In this document: positions 7,829-17,421 of the stretch, one piece after another
How positions within the stretch are numbered: the first letter of the stretch is position 1
How the letters are laid out: the number at the start of each line of letters is the position of its first letter
The notes under the pieces: generated by a model
Told to the model about the DNA's origin: nothing
What the model saw: only the letters and a program-made list of their open reading frames with translations
Databases searched by the model: none
Assembly (NCBI RefSeq): GCF_900174585.1
Contig: NZ_FWPT01000010.1
Span: forward strand, 124,001 to 188,000
DNA length: 64,000 bases
Direction: 5' to 3'
Origin: Parendozoicomonas haliclonae
GTDB taxonomy: Bacteria > Pseudomonadota > Gammaproteobacteria > Pseudomonadales > Endozoicomonadaceae
Position numbers and translations under genes: made by a program

Positions 7829-8404
7829 CTATTTTTTCCGAATCAGTTGCTGGATATCCAAAGGACAGCGCTGAACGATGCGGTTGACTTCAATATCGTG
7901 CATCGTATCCAGTCCACCCGGCACCAGAATTGTTGAGTCTTTGCGCACAGGCTGCCCCTCACTGTTGGTGTGATAAAGAACGACGCCTGTTTCTGCATTG
8001 GGTGCATGTCTGGCAATGGAATAGGGGTAAGCTGTCCCCTTGTGGTTCCGATGGATCAGATAGGTTTTCTTTGGCAGCCTGTTGCTCTCATGGGGAACCT
8101 TTGTGCCCTGGGCATTAGGAGTATGTTTGTAGATCGCTCTCAGAGTGTTGTAGTAATCAAACACCAGAAAGTCGTTATCGGTATGATTGGCGCGGGCTTT
8201 GGTCTCGGCCTTGCCATTACCGACATAGAAGTAGACGTCGTAGTCGCACTCAAGATCGAACGCGTCCTTACCCAGTCGGGATAAATCTTCCCGCACCTCA
8301 ACATTAATAACCGGCTCGGCAGGTTCTGTGCTGGCGAGTGATGGCAGAGCTGTAGCACTCACAAGAATGCCGAGCAGTGCTGTTGCTGTGAGTGACTTTG
8401 GCAT
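7829..8404 (-). CDS. Secreted hypothetical protein, paralogue B
   Basis: A 191-residue protein with a clear signal peptide cut near SLAS (about residue 25). It is the first gene of a two-gene unit with its paralogue at 7268-7825. Shared positions include the two conserved cysteines, FDYYNTLRAIY, NRLPKKTYLIH, HKGTAYPYS and the terminal RIVQRCP. The first half carries many charged residues, and the fold looks beta-rich. The tandem pair arose by gene duplication. Function is unknown; a periplasmic or secreted location follows from the signal peptide. The promoter must lie in the 204 bp shared with copA. Confidence 0.7.
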   Translation of the reverse strand: MPKSLTATALLGILVSATALPSLASTEPAEPVINVEVREDLSRLGKDAFDLECDYDVYFYVGNGKAETKARANHTDNDFLVFDYYNTLRAIYKHTPNAQGTKVPHESNRLPKKTYLIHRNHKGTAYPYSIARHAPNAETGVVLYHTNSEGQPVRKDSTILVPGGLDTMHDIEVNRIVQRCPLDIQQLIRKK

Positions 8405-8547
8405 CGTTCCGTCCTCCGGGAGTTCAGGCGCTCTGATTCCCGAATTTGATACCCAAATAGCTATGCGGGTTCCTAACGTCGGATAACAGAAACAACAGAG
8501 CTACTAACGCACACAGTTGGTATCGGAAGATAACAAAGTCGCAGCGC

Positions 8548-8578
8548 TTGACCTTCCAGTTAGGGGAAGGGTTATGCT
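8548..8578 (+). promoter_or_regulatory. CueR-type copper-responsive promoter of copA
   Basis: A -35 element TTGACC (8548-8553) and a -10 element TATGCT (8573-8578) are separated by 19 bp, the overlong spacing that MerR-family activators correct by distorting DNA. The spacer holds an inverted repeat, ACCTTCC (8551-8557) with GGAAGGG (8565-8571), matching the CueR operator pattern at E. coli copA. A cueR gene lies 3 kb downstream in the same direction. The GTG start of copA is about 30 bp after the -10 element. Confidence 0.88.
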
Positions 8579-8608
8579 CCTCAGTATTCGATAGTCTGGG
8601 AGTGTGTT

Positions 8609-10873
8609 GTGAGCACTGAAGCCCGAGAAAACCTGACCCCGCAGCCGGTAACAACCCTGTCTGTGCCCAAGATTTCCTGCGCGGGTTGTGTCGGGAAAAT
8701 TGAACGTTCCCTGTCCGCCGTTGATGGCATCCATTTTTGTTCGGTCAACCTCGCAGAGAAAACTGTGCGGGTTGAAGGCGATGTTCCCCAGGAGCAAATG
8801 ATTGCTGCGCTGGCGGGTGTCGGTTTTACTGCGACCATTGTCGTGAGTGAAAGCGAGAACCGTCGTCGTCAGGAAGAGCGTGATCGCAAAGAGCTGCAGC
8901 GGCGCAAATGGCACACGCTGGTGGCTCTTGGCTTGAGTCTGCCGTTGATGGGCTGGATGCTGGCCGGTGGTGAGATGATGGTGAAACCGGGAACTAGCCA
9001 GTGGGGCTGGGGACTGGTCGGTCTGTTGACGCTTGCGGTACTGGTGTTCAGTGGTGGGCATTACTTTACCGGCTTCTGGAACTCCCTGAAAAACCGCAGT
9101 GCCAATATGGATACGCTGGTGGCACTGGGTACCGGCTCAGCCTGGCTGTATTCGATGGCTGTCGTTCTGTTTCCGGAAGCTCTGCCTTCTGCAGCCCGTC
9201 ATGTCTATTTTGAAGCCTCTGCGATGATTATCGGCCTGATCAACTTTGGTCAGATGCTGGAGCTGAAAGGCAAGGGTAAGACCGGTGAAGCGTTGAAGCG
9301 ACTGTTGAATCTACAGGCACCTGTCGCACGACTGGTGACCGATGAGGGGGAGCAGGATGTTCCTGTTGAAATGATTCGTCATAGCGACAAGGTGCGTATT
9401 CTGCCGGGTACCAGTATTCCTGTTGATGGTACGGTTGTTGGTGGTGAAACCCTGGTTGATGAATCCATGTTGACCGGCGAACCGGTTCCCGTCAGTAAGC
9501 AGGTTGGCGACAACGTGAGTGCCGGAACCATGAACCGCAATGGTTCCATTGTGATTGAAGCTACCCGGGTGGGCAGTGAAACCGCACTGGCCCGCATTAT
9601 CGGTTTGGTGAAGCAGGCGCAGAATTCCAAGATGCCGATCGCCCGGCTGGCGGATAAAGTCGCTTCCATCTTTGTTCCGGTGGTGATTGGTATAGCGGTG
9701 CTGGCGGCGCTGGTCTGGTTCTTTGTTGGCCCGGCACCGGCCTTGACCCATGCCTTGATTGTGATGGTGACGGTTTTAATTATTGCCTGCCCCTGTGCTC
9801 TGGGGCTGGCTACGCCTATGTCGGTTATGGTCGGTGTGGGTAAAGCGGCTGAACTCGGGATGCTGGTACGCAAAGGTGAGGCGCTACAGGTTGCTTCCAA
9901 GCTGACCACGGTTGTATTGGATAAGACCGGAACTATCACCGAAGGCCGACCCAAGGTCACGGATATCCGTGCCTTTAACGGCTTTGCCGATGATGAGGTT
10001 CTGACTCTGGCTGCCGCTTTGGAGCAAAGCTCGGAACATCCTTTGGCGGATGCGGTTTTGGCAGCGGCCAAAGAGCAGAATGCTGCCATCGGTGCAGTGG
10101 AAAACTTCCAGGCGGTTACTGGCTCCGGAGTTCTGGGCGTGATTGACGGTAGGGTTGTGGTGCTGGGGAATGAGCGTCTGATGGCTGGCAATGGCATTGC
10201 TCTGACCGAGGCTCAAAATGTGATTGATGAGCTGGCAGGCGGTGGCCGCACCGTGATTATGTTGGCGGTAAATCAGCAATTGGCTGGATTGCTGGCTGTT
10301 GGAGATCCGGTACGTGCTGATTCTGCTCAGGCTATTCGGCGTCTGCACAAGCTGGGTCTGAAGGTGGTGATGCTGACCGGTGATAATCCGGAAACGGCCA
10401 AAGCTGTGGCGGCACAAACCGGCATAGATACCTTCCATGCCCAGGTCTTGCCGGAAGAGAAAGAGCAACATGTTCGCAAGCTGCAGGAGCAGGGCGAAGT
10501 GGTCGGTATGACCGGCGATGGTATTAACGATGCGCCGGCTCTGGCCCGTGCCGATGTTGGCTTTGCTATTGGTACCGGAACCGATGTCGCTATTGAGGCT
10601 GCGGATGTTACTTTGATGCGTGCCTCCCTGCATGGTCTGGCTGATGCTATCGAGCTGTCGCGGGCGACCATGGGCAATATTCGTCAGAATCTGTTTGGAG
10701 CCTTTATCTACAACATCTTGGGTATTCCGGTAGCCGCTGGTGTGCTGTACCCACTGATGGGAGTATTGCTCAATCCGATGGTGGCGGGTGCTGCGATGGC
10801 TTTGTCATCAGTGACAGTGGTGTCTAACGCCAATCGGTTACGGCGCTTTAAGCCTTCGTCTTACGATTGTTAA
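8609..10873 (+). CDS. copA: Cu(I)-exporting P1B-type ATPase
   Basis: A 754-residue copper pump that moves Cu(I) out of the cytoplasm using ATP. Domains in order: one heavy-metal-associated domain with CxxC at C24/C27 (CAGCVG), paired membrane helices, the actuator loop with TGEP, the membrane CPC motif (C394, C396), the phosphorylated Asp D438 in DKTGT, the HP motif in SEHPLADA, and GDGINDAP. E. coli CopA has two N-terminal metal domains; this one has a single domain, as in many marine bacteria. The GTG start at 8609 has GGGAG six bases upstream and lies just after the CueR-type promoter. An exported protein and cueR follow. Confidence 0.95.
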   Translation: MSTEARENLTPQPVTTLSVPKISCAGCVGKIERSLSAVDGIHFCSVNLAEKTVRVEGDVPQEQMIAALAGVGFTATIVVSESENRRRQEERDRKELQRRKWHTLVALGLSLPLMGWMLAGGEMMVKPGTSQWGWGLVGLLTLAVLVFSGGHYFTGFWNSLKNRSANMDTLVALGTGSAWLYSMAVVLFPEALPSAARHVYFEASAMIIGLINFGQMLELKGKGKTGEALKRLLNLQAPVARLVTDEGEQDVPVEMIRHSDKVRILPGTSIPVDGTVVGGETLVDESMLTGEPVPVSKQVGDNVSAGTMNRNGSIVIEATRVGSETALARIIGLVKQAQNSKMPIARLADKVASIFVPVVIGIAVLAALVWFFVGPAPALTHALIVMVTVLIIACPCALGLATPMSVMVGVGKAAELGMLVRKGEALQVASKLTTVVLDKTGTITEGRPKVTDIRAFNGFADDEVLTLAAALEQSSEHPLADAVLAAAKEQNAAIGAVENFQAVTGSGVLGVIDGRVVVLGNERLMAGNGIALTEAQNVIDELAGGGRTVIMLAVNQQLAGLLAVGDPVRADSAQAIRRLHKLGLKVVMLTGDNPETAKAVAAQTGIDTFHAQVLPEEKEQHVRKLQEQGEVVGMTGDGINDAPALARADVGFAIGTGTDVAIEAADVTLMRASLHGLADAIELSRATMGNIRQNLFGAFIYNILGIPVAAGVLYPLMGVLLNPMVAGAAMALSSVTVVSNANRLRRFKPSSYDC

Positions 10874-10940
10874 TGGAAGACCCGGAAAAACGATACATAC
10901 TCATTGAAGACCTTATTTTCATCGCAGGGACGCTACGAAA

Positions 10941-11549
10941 ATGATTGCCTTCACGCTTCAATCCGGAGTTCTTCCTTTCGCTTTTGCTCTGGTGCTGGCT
11001 TTGGTTGTTGTCAGTGCCCGGGCCGAACCGGTGCGTTTTCAGAATATTGAAGCGCTGATGGTACGCTTTGCCCAGGCTGAACTGTTCCGTAAAAAAGCAC
11101 CGACGCTGGGGCGTCTTCCGGCTCCCGGTGAGGTGGGAATGTTATTGCCGACCAAGGTCTCTGATGGTCAGGGTGGCGCGGTTCAGGAAACCATCAATTA
11201 TATTCGGGAGGATCATGTGATCGCCCGGAACCCCGAGCCGGTTGTGCCTGGTGTTTATAATGAGTGGCTAGTGAAAAAAGTGGACTGGCTGGAAAGCTAC
11301 GGCGCTTTGCCAACCAGTAATCGCACATTCAAACCGTTTACCCGCAAAGCGGTAATCCGCGCCATTCTGATTGATGATGAGGTGTTACGTCTGTTGGGCT
11401 CAGAAGATGGAGAGACGGCCTTGATTCATGTGGGCTGGAGCCCGGAAGGCATGCGTGTCTTTCGTAATGGTTATCTGACCCGTTCCGGTTATGGTATTGC
11501 GCCGGAAGAAATGGAAGAAACCTACCGGCGGGTTCCTGCGGCGCACTAG
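10941..11549 (+). CDS. Exported hypothetical protein between copA and cueR
   Basis: A 202-residue protein with an N-terminal signal segment (LPFAFALVLALVVVSARA, cut near residue 28). The mature part has no Cys and no Met- or His-rich metal motif, so a direct copper role is not evident. A segment WLVKKVDWLESYGALP and a C-terminal GYLTRSGYGIAPEEMEETYRR are the most conserved-looking parts. It lies 67 bp after copA and 70 bp before cueR on the same strand, with no terminator between, so it may be copper-induced. Family unknown. Confidence 0.65.
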   Translation: MIAFTLQSGVLPFAFALVLALVVVSARAEPVRFQNIEALMVRFAQAELFRKKAPTLGRLPAPGEVGMLLPTKVSDGQGGAVQETINYIREDHVIARNPEPVVPGVYNEWLVKKVDWLESYGALPTSNRTFKPFTRKAVIRAILIDDEVLRLLGSEDGETALIHVGWSPEGMRVFRNGYLTRSGYGIAPEEMEETYRRVPAAH

Positions 11550-11619
11550 TAGCAAAGCCTACCCATCATCACTCCGGCATGGTTTCATTGTTTGACTTTC
11601 AAGGAGTCTGGAAAGCCAG

Positions 11620-12033
11620 ATGAATATTGCCAAAGCGGCCCGGGAAACCGGGCTGACCGCTAAAACCATCCGTTATTACGAGAGTATTGGGTTAGTGTCT
11701 CCGGCATCGCGGTTGGAAAACGGTTATCGCAGTTATGATGACAAACATTTGCGGGAACTGCGCTTTATCAGCCATGCCCGGGAGCTGGGTTTTACTCTGG
11801 AAGAGTGCGGTGAACTGTTGGGGCTGTATAAAACCGATAACCGCCGCAGTGCCGATGTGAAAGCGCTGGCACAGGCCCGTATTGAAGATATCGAAAACAA
11901 GATTAACCAGTTGCAGACCATGCGTGACAGCCTGAAAGAGCTGGCCTCCTGCTGCCATGGCGATGATCGCCCCGACTGTCCGATACTGGATTCTCTGGCC
12001 GAATTGCCAGCACAAAAAAAAGCTGGACTCTAA
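11620..12033 (+). CDS. cueR: Cu(I)-responsive MerR-family regulator
   Basis: A 137-residue MerR-type activator: a winged helix (MNIAKAARETGLTAKTIRYYESIGL), a dimerisation helix, and a metal loop with C112 and C120 (CCHGDDRPDCPIL) spaced as in E. coli CueR, whose C112 and C120 bind one Cu(I). An extra Cys (C111) precedes them. It is expected to activate the copA promoter at 8548-8578. Just before the start there are CTTTC and GGAAAG half-sites around the ribosome site, which might be autoregulatory, but this is weak. The stop codon lies inside a hairpin terminator. Confidence 0.93.
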   Translation: MNIAKAARETGLTAKTIRYYESIGLVSPASRLENGYRSYDDKHLRELRFISHARELGFTLEECGELLGLYKTDNRRSADVKALAQARIEDIENKINQLQTMRDSLKELASCCHGDDRPDCPILDSLAELPAQKKAGL

Positions 12034-12056
12034 CTTTGAGAGTCCAGCTTTCTGTT
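12020..12056. terminator. Bidirectional hairpin terminator, cueR / Tim44-domain gene
   Basis: A perfect 12-bp stem (12020-12031 with 12039-12050) around a 7-nt loop, preceded by a run of A and followed by TTCTGTTT. It overlaps the cueR stop codon and serves the two convergent genes. Confidence 0.85.
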
Positions 12057-12068
12057 TAGAACATCAGT

Positions 12069-13073
12069 TTAGCTGTTGGCGTATTCAATACCCACAATCA
12101 GCCATGGCGCGCCGGAGCGACTCTGCTCCAGATGCCAGATATCGGTAATCTCTTCTTCCACACGCTCAACATTGTCGCGGTAGCGGCCGCTGAAACGCAG
12201 GCTGACTTCCGCTTTGCCCATGATGTAATCGGCACGGACGATTTCTGCATCCACATACATCACTTCAGTGTGCTGATCGCCAGTCATGGCGGCACGTTCC
12301 TTAGCCAGGTGCTCGTACAGATCCGGAGACACATATTCCTGGATGGTGCTCATATCACCGCTGTTCCAGGCTTCCTGAATGGAACGGTAATGGTCGCGGG
12401 CGCGACGCAGGAAACCGTTCATATCGAAGTCTGGTGGCAGGTTGTAAGGCACATCATTGTTGTTGGCTTCGCTGCCAAAGCCCTGTGCCGCAGGCTGGGC
12501 TGCTGGCTGTTCAAAGCCATTGGAGCGGAATCCATCACCAAACTGGGCATCTGGCTTCTGTTCCGGCTGGGAGCGGAAATCGTTGCTGGTGTTCTGAGCG
12601 GGTTGCTCAAAATCACTCTGACGGAAGCCGCCCGGCTGGGATTGCCACTGACTGCTGGCTGGTGCCTGGCTGCGTCCGCGCATCGCTTTGAACAGTTTAA
12701 AGGCCAGGAAGGCCAGACCGGCAAAGATCAGCAGGTCCATAAAGCCCATACCGCCAAAGCCGCCGCCACTCAGCAATGAGCCAATGAGGGTGCCGGCCAG
12801 CAGGCCGCCCAGCAGACCACCGGCCATGCCGCCAAACAGCCCTTTCTTCTTCTGGGCCGTATTGGTTGCCTGATTGTTGGTCTGGTTCTGGTTACGGGTG
12901 GCACTTTGATTGTTGGATGGCTGAGCCTTCAGCGTTTGCTGGGATGGCGCAGTTTTGAAGGATTTGCCGAAGGATTTGCTGCCTCCAAACTTCTTGGCGT
13001 AAACATCAGTTGGCGCCATGGAAAAGGTAAAGGCCATAAATACTGCCAATACCATAGCAAGTCTTTTCATCAT
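12069..13073 (-). CDS. Tim44-like domain protein with signal peptide
   Basis: A 334-residue protein. A signal peptide (about 26 residues, ending VYA) is followed by a Gln/Asn/Thr-rich low-complexity stretch, a Gly-rich hydrophobic segment (GLFGGMAGGLLGGLLAGTLIGSLL) and a second membrane stretch (DLLIFAGLAFLAFKLFKAMRG). A long Gln/Pro-rich linker comes next, then the C-terminal Tim44-like domain (about residues 205-334), starting near FLRRARDHYRSIQEAWNSGD. Bacterial proteins of this kind are common and poorly understood. It converges on cueR. Confidence 0.85.
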   Translation of the reverse strand: MMKRLAMVLAVFMAFTFSMAPTDVYAKKFGGSKSFGKSFKTAPSQQTLKAQPSNNQSATRNQNQTNNQATNTAQKKKGLFGGMAGGLLGGLLAGTLIGSLLSGGGFGGMGFMDLLIFAGLAFLAFKLFKAMRGRSQAPASSQWQSQPGGFRQSDFEQPAQNTSNDFRSQPEQKPDAQFGDGFRSNGFEQPAAQPAAQGFGSEANNNDVPYNLPPDFDMNGFLRRARDHYRSIQEAWNSGDMSTIQEYVSPDLYEHLAKERAAMTGDQHTEVMYVDAEIVRADYIMGKAEVSLRFSGRYRDNVERVEEEITDIWHLEQSRSGAPWLIVGIEYANS

Positions 13074-13257
13074 TCACTCATCGTGGTTGGTGGTGAAGTG
13101 CATGCTAAGACCCTGCGCGCGCATGTCAACTGGAATCGGGTTACAAAATTTAAGCGTCTAATCAAAAACAGGTAATGCCAGCAGAGCATAAGGAACTATT
13201 TCCGCTGGGCATGGTTCCAACGCCAATACTTCAACGTATCGGTGGGTTAAGAACAAT

Positions 13258-13899
13258 ATGAGCGGAATGACTCTTGCACCGGTTAAGCCAGTACAGGCCA
13301 AACCCGTGCAGATAAAGATCGTAACGGCACAGGAAAATAGCCGTGGCCAGAAAAACAGCTGGCGTTCGTTCACAGTGAATAAGCAGGAGTGTGTTCAAAA
13401 CTATCTCCTTAAAAAAACACTTGGCTGTGTTCTAGGATGCTATGTCGGTCTGGTTGATTATTCAGTCACCGGCTTAACACTTTTCACTATGGAGTGGTTG
13501 TGTGGAAGCCGACTGGAGAAGCATGCGTTGACGGGGGGGCTGGAACTGTCTGCTTGCCAATCAGCACTCGGAGGGATTGAAGAAGAGTTTGTCTTTCGGG
13601 GAATTTTACAGAACCTTTTCTATCACACCGGGTTTTATGTTCTGAAGCAATGTCGCGTGGGTCAATACGCAAATAGAGCTTTTGTTCTGGCCTTGACTAC
13701 AACATCAGTCATGTTCGGGCTGGCTCATTTGCGCAATCCCATACCTTCCGGCTGGCAGTCTGCCATGGCTGGAATGTCAGGGTTCTTGTACGGCAGTCTG
13801 TCTCATTATATCGGGCTGGAAGCGTCTGCCAGTGCCCATGCAACTTTTAATTTTCTGGGGATGGGAGGGTTGAACGAATTATGGGGCAAGCAGATGTAA
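13258..13899 (+). CDS. CPBP-family intramembrane protease
   Basis: A 213-residue membrane protein with the three CPBP signatures: EEEFVFRG (about residue 105), FGLAH (about 156) and HATFN (about 199). The first 45 residues are soluble and Lys/Gln-rich. It is shorter than the CPBP gene at 266 and lacks its exported N-terminal domain, so the two are distant relatives within one family. The ribosome site before ATG 13258 is weak, and M4 is an alternative start. It may act in protein maturation or defence against peptides; the context gives no substrate. Confidence 0.75.
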   Translation: MSGMTLAPVKPVQAKPVQIKIVTAQENSRGQKNSWRSFTVNKQECVQNYLLKKTLGCVLGCYVGLVDYSVTGLTLFTMEWLCGSRLEKHALTGGLELSACQSALGGIEEEFVFRGILQNLFYHTGFYVLKQCRVGQYANRAFVLALTTTSVMFGLAHLRNPIPSGWQSAMAGMSGFLYGSLSHYIGLEASASAHATFNFLGMGGLNELWGKQM

Positions 13900-13997
13900 G
13901 AGTTGTATGTACTTACACGTCAAAGGGTGACTGGTTATAATCACAGGCTCTGCAGCTATAAGCCGTTCTGCGCACAATAATTATAAGGCTGTTACAC

Positions 13998-15677
13998 ATG
14001 TCGCGTTCTTCCTCCCGTTCTGCGGATATCCATCTGTCCCCGTTAGCCACGTTTCTTATTTTAAGTTGGTTTGGCCTGTTGCTGGTGTCCTGGGTCAGTC
14101 TGAACCAGCGAGCCATAACTGTTGACGCCCCGGGAATGTTGAAAGTCGATAAAGACAATCGGCTCTGGGTGGATATGGGGCGTGAGTTATTGGTGTTCTC
14201 TTCACCAGACACCTTGGATGTAGCAATCGAGCGCAACAGCCTAGATAGCGACTATGGCGATTTTCTGCCACTGGATCAGGGGCGACTCATACTATCCCGC
14301 CAGGGAAAAGAGTATTCGTTCTGGGAGGAGTTGCGGACATTCCTGCGCCTCAGTCCTGAAGGCACTGATGAAGAGCATGCCCGCTGGCTGCAAGTCTGTC
14401 GCTGGCAGGTGTCCCACTGCGATGAGCTGGTGGGCGGTGATCAACCAGTTGCTGCTCCCCGCACTTTCCGTTTGTTGGAAGGGCAAGGTGAAGGCGATTT
14501 TTATCTGGTGGATACCGGCCGTCACCGCATTGTGCATTATGGCACCAATGGTATAGCCATCAATTCGGTGGGGCAGGATTTACTGTTTCCTAATGGGCTG
14601 GCATGGATCAATGGTCAGCTGATTCTGGCGGATACCAATAATCATCGGGTTGTCAGGCTGGCTTCGGAGCAAGGGCGTTTCGGACAGGTGCTGGAAGAGC
14701 ATCTGGTGAAACCGGCCGTGGCTCGGGAGGCCGGTGATATCTGGCCCATTCAGGTCGTGAAAAGTTCTGACAGCTGGTTTGTGCTGCAGAAAAGCAATGG
14801 CATGGATCAAGGCGGTATCTACCGATACAGCCATGACTGGCAGTTTATCGAAAGGCTGGCCACACCTTCCGATAGTGATGTGCTGGCCATTACCCTTTGG
14901 GATGATGTGCTGCTGGCAGCAGATTATGCCCAGAGAGTTATGACCTTTGATGCCCAGGGGCAGCGTATGGTCGATATGGTGAACCCAGCGATGGATCAGC
15001 GGTTACAGGCCAACCTTGAGACGCGTGATTTCTGGGAGCTTATGGCTTTGCTGGTGGCCGGACTGGCGCTGTTCTCATTCTTCTTTAGTTGCTTTGTGGC
15101 TATGCGCAAAACTGCTGCTATGCCGGACATGCAGACTGTGGCCGTTCCCCAAAATGCGGACACCCCTATCCTCTGGATAGAAGCAAATACCGGTAAGCTA
15201 TTGGCTTTTGTGGTGTTTGTCGGCGTTATGTTGATAGCGGTTTTTGCCATGATGATGCCTTCTATCATCCGGGAAAATAATTTCTCGATGATGTCCTGCC
15301 TTGTGGCTGTGGCCGGGATGATGATCCTTATGATCAGAACCGTGTACTTTGGTGGTAAAAAGCGGATCGGTATCTGTGGTGAGACGATTGTGATTGAAGA
15401 TCATCATGGGCGGCAGGTAGCCGGGCAGGGCGAGATGGTGCTGTTCAATGAACGACAGCTGATTATTGGTGAGATGGTTGTCCCACTGGGTTCGCCGGAA
15501 TACCGGTTGTTTCCAGGAGAGAGTTTGCAGGCCAACCTTTGGCCATTGCTGGGCAAGGCTCGCAGGCCCAGCAATGGTGAAGTGATGATGATTCAACTGC
15601 GCAACAGTGGTTGGTTCGATCGTCTGCTGACTTTGGTGATTACTGTCAGCTTTTTGCTGATGCTGTTGCTGGATTAA
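13998..15677 (+). CDS. Membrane-anchored NHL-type beta-propeller protein
   Basis: A 559-residue protein. One N-terminal membrane anchor (about residues 17-36) leads a periplasmic beta-propeller with NHL-like repeats, for example [15 protein letters not shown] and [15 protein letters not shown]. Two or three membrane segments follow (about 344-367, 396-420, 428-446), then a small soluble domain and a final hydrophobic C-terminus. NHL propellers usually bind proteins or ligands. No catalytic motif is seen. Its stop overlaps the stop of rluE on the other strand by 3 bp. Function is not known. Confidence 0.65.
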   Translation: MSRSSSRSADIHLSPLATFLILSWFGLLLVSWVSLNQRAITVDAPGMLKVDKDNRLWVDMGRELLVFSSPDTLDVAIERNSLDSDYGDFLPLDQGRLILSRQGKEYSFWEELRTFLRLSPEGTDEEHARWLQVCRWQVSHCDELVGGDQPVAAPRTFRLLEGQGEGDFYLVDTGRHRIVHYGTNGIAINSVGQDLLFPNGLAWINGQLILADTNNHRVVRLASEQGRFGQVLEEHLVKPAVAREAGDIWPIQVVKSSDSWFVLQKSNGMDQGGIYRYSHDWQFIERLATPSDSDVLAITLWDDVLLAADYAQRVMTFDAQGQRMVDMVNPAMDQRLQANLETRDFWELMALLVAGLALFSFFFSCFVAMRKTAAMPDMQTVAVPQNADTPILWIEANTGKLLAFVVFVGVMLIAVFAMMMPSIIRENNFSMMSCLVAVAGMMILMIRTVYFGGKKRIGICGETIVIEDHHGRQVAGQGEMVLFNERQLIIGEMVVPLGSPEYRLFPGESLQANLWPLLGKARRPSNGEVMMIQLRNSGWFDRLLTLVITVSFLLMLLLD

Positions 15678-16363
15678 CGCCTTCCCCGGGGTTTACCGGG
15701 TTTACCTGCTGCAGAGAAAGGACGTTTGGAAGCAGGCCTTCCCCCTTTCGCTTTAGGAGACTGTTGTTTGGGAGTCCGTGGTTTTGTCGATAGAGGCTTG
15801 GTCAGTTCCAACGGTGCCGGCAGGGTTTTGAATTCTCCGGGCTGAAGATCATCGACCGTCCAGTCACCAATGGCATAACGTACCAGCCTTAGCGTGGGAA
15901 AACCGATATGGGCGGTCATTCGTCGAACCTGGCGGTTACGTCCTTCACTGATTTTAATTTCCAGCCAGCAATCAGGAATATTGGCCCGTTCCCGAATAGG
16001 CGGGTTGCGTTCCCAGATATCAGGTGTGTCCATTCGTCGCACTTTAGCCGGGCGGGTTGGGCCATCATTCAGGGTGACGCCTTGGCGAAGCTTATCGAGA
16101 TCACTCTCTTCCGGAATACCTTCCACCTGTACCCAATAGGTTTTTTCCAACTTGTGGCGAGGGTCGCTGATACGGTTTTGCACCTTGCCGTTGTTGGTCA
16201 GCAGCAGAAGACCTTCGCTGTCACGGTCCAGACGGCCGGCGGCATACACGCCGGGGCGCTTGATATAGTCAGCCAGTGTGGCGCGGCCTTCGTTATCGGT
16301 GAACTGGCAGAGCACCATAAAAGGTTTGTTAAGCAGAAGGATTTCGGGAGCGTTGGCAGCCAT
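15674..16363 (-). CDS. rluE: 23S rRNA pseudouridine(2457) synthase
   Basis: A 229-residue RsuA-family pseudouridine synthase. [12 protein letters not shown] starts the domain; [16 protein letters not shown] carries the catalytic Asp; KTYWVQVEG and [24 protein letters not shown] close it. The absence of an N-terminal S4 domain and the match to the E. coli pattern favour RluE over RsuA, RluB or RluF. The last 35 residues are Lys/Arg/Pro-rich. It is divergent from truC at 16474. Confidence 0.88.
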   Translation of the reverse strand: MAANAPEILLLNKPFMVLCQFTDNEGRATLADYIKRPGVYAAGRLDRDSEGLLLLTNNGKVQNRISDPRHKLEKTYWVQVEGIPEESDLDKLRQGVTLNDGPTRPAKVRRMDTPDIWERNPPIRERANIPDCWLEIKISEGRNRQVRRMTAHIGFPTLRLVRYAIGDWTVDDLQPGEFKTLPAPLELTKPLSTKPRTPKQQSPKAKGGRPASKRPFSAAGKPGKPRGRR

Positions 16364-16473
16364 AAGCCGGGGATCGTGTCGCAGGTCTTTGAAAGCGGCA
16401 AAGATACAGGGAATAGCGAAAGAAATCCTGTTTGAATTATTATTGAGCGCACTCCTGTCTTTTGGCTATCTGA

Positions 16474-17268
16474 ATGTCTGCTGTAGAAACCCCGTCTTCC
16501 ATTGAAGAAGCGCAAGCGCCTGTCCAGGAAACCCTTGAAGTGCTCTATCGTGATGAGCATTTGATTGCGGTGAATAAACCTTCTGGTCTGCTGGTACATC
16601 GCTCCATGATTGATCGGCACGAAACCCGCTTTGCTCTGCAGATTGTTCGCGATCAGATTGGGCAATATGTTTATCCGGTACACCGTCTGGATAAGCCAAC
16701 CTCTGGTATTCTGCTGTTGGCACTCTCACCGGAGGTAGCCCGGTTGATGGGGGAGAAGTTTCAGGCGCAGGATGATGTCCGGAAAAGTTATCTGGCGGTC
16801 GTGCGTGGCATTCCCCCGGAGCAAGGTGTTATTGACTATGCCCTGAAGGAAAAGCTGGACAAAATTGCTGATAAGAAAGCTAAGCAGGATAAGCCTCCCC
16901 AGGAAGCTATCACTGAATATCGCCGGTTGCAGACCGTCGAGCTACCGGTACAGATTGATCGTTATCCGGCCAGTCGTTATTCACTGGTAGAAGCTCATCC
17001 CATCACTGGGCGCAAACATCAGATTCGCCGGCATATGAAGCATATCGCGCATCCGATTATCGGTGATGCAAAACATGGTAAAGGCAACCATAACCGTTAC
17101 TTTGCCGAAAACCTTGATGCAGATCGTCTGCTTCTTCACTGCAAGGAGATGATCTTCTGCCACCCGGTGACCGGGGAACGATTGGTGATTTGTGCCGGTG
17201 TTGATGATGTGTTCGGATCCTTGCTGGAACGATTTGGCTGGAATGACAGTGCAGTCTGCGCTGGCTGA
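16474..17268 (+). CDS. truC: tRNA pseudouridine(65) synthase
   Basis: A 264-residue RluA-family enzyme that modifies U65 in tRNA. Visible are VNKPSGLLVHRS, the catalytic HRLDKPTSGILLLA, the TruC-specific LDKIADKKAKQDKPPQ stretch, and PITGRKHQIRRHMKHIAHPIIGD. The match to E. coli TruC extends along the whole protein apart from about 20 extra N-terminal residues. Confidence 0.92.
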   Translation: MSAVETPSSIEEAQAPVQETLEVLYRDEHLIAVNKPSGLLVHRSMIDRHETRFALQIVRDQIGQYVYPVHRLDKPTSGILLLALSPEVARLMGEKFQAQDDVRKSYLAVVRGIPPEQGVIDYALKEKLDKIADKKAKQDKPPQEAITEYRRLQTVELPVQIDRYPASRYSLVEAHPITGRKHQIRRHMKHIAHPIIGDAKHGKGNHNRYFAENLDADRLLLHCKEMIFCHPVTGERLVICAGVDDVFGSLLERFGWNDSAVCAG

Positions 17269-17421
17269 TATAGCTGTTGGATTTTTTATGGTGAACAAGA
17301 GATATTTCGGTCAGTGGAGTAGAGTGATTACACGCGTTCATTACCGGTAACAATTGTTGGCACGAATGTTTCATTTTATCAGCTATGTTTATGAACTCTT
17401 GTATGGGGAAGAAGAGTTTGC

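Noticed and set aside
13158-13373. 71-codon minus-strand frame upstream of the second CPBP gene
   Set aside because: It overlaps the CPBP start on the other strand and lacks a ribosome site or recognisable sequence.
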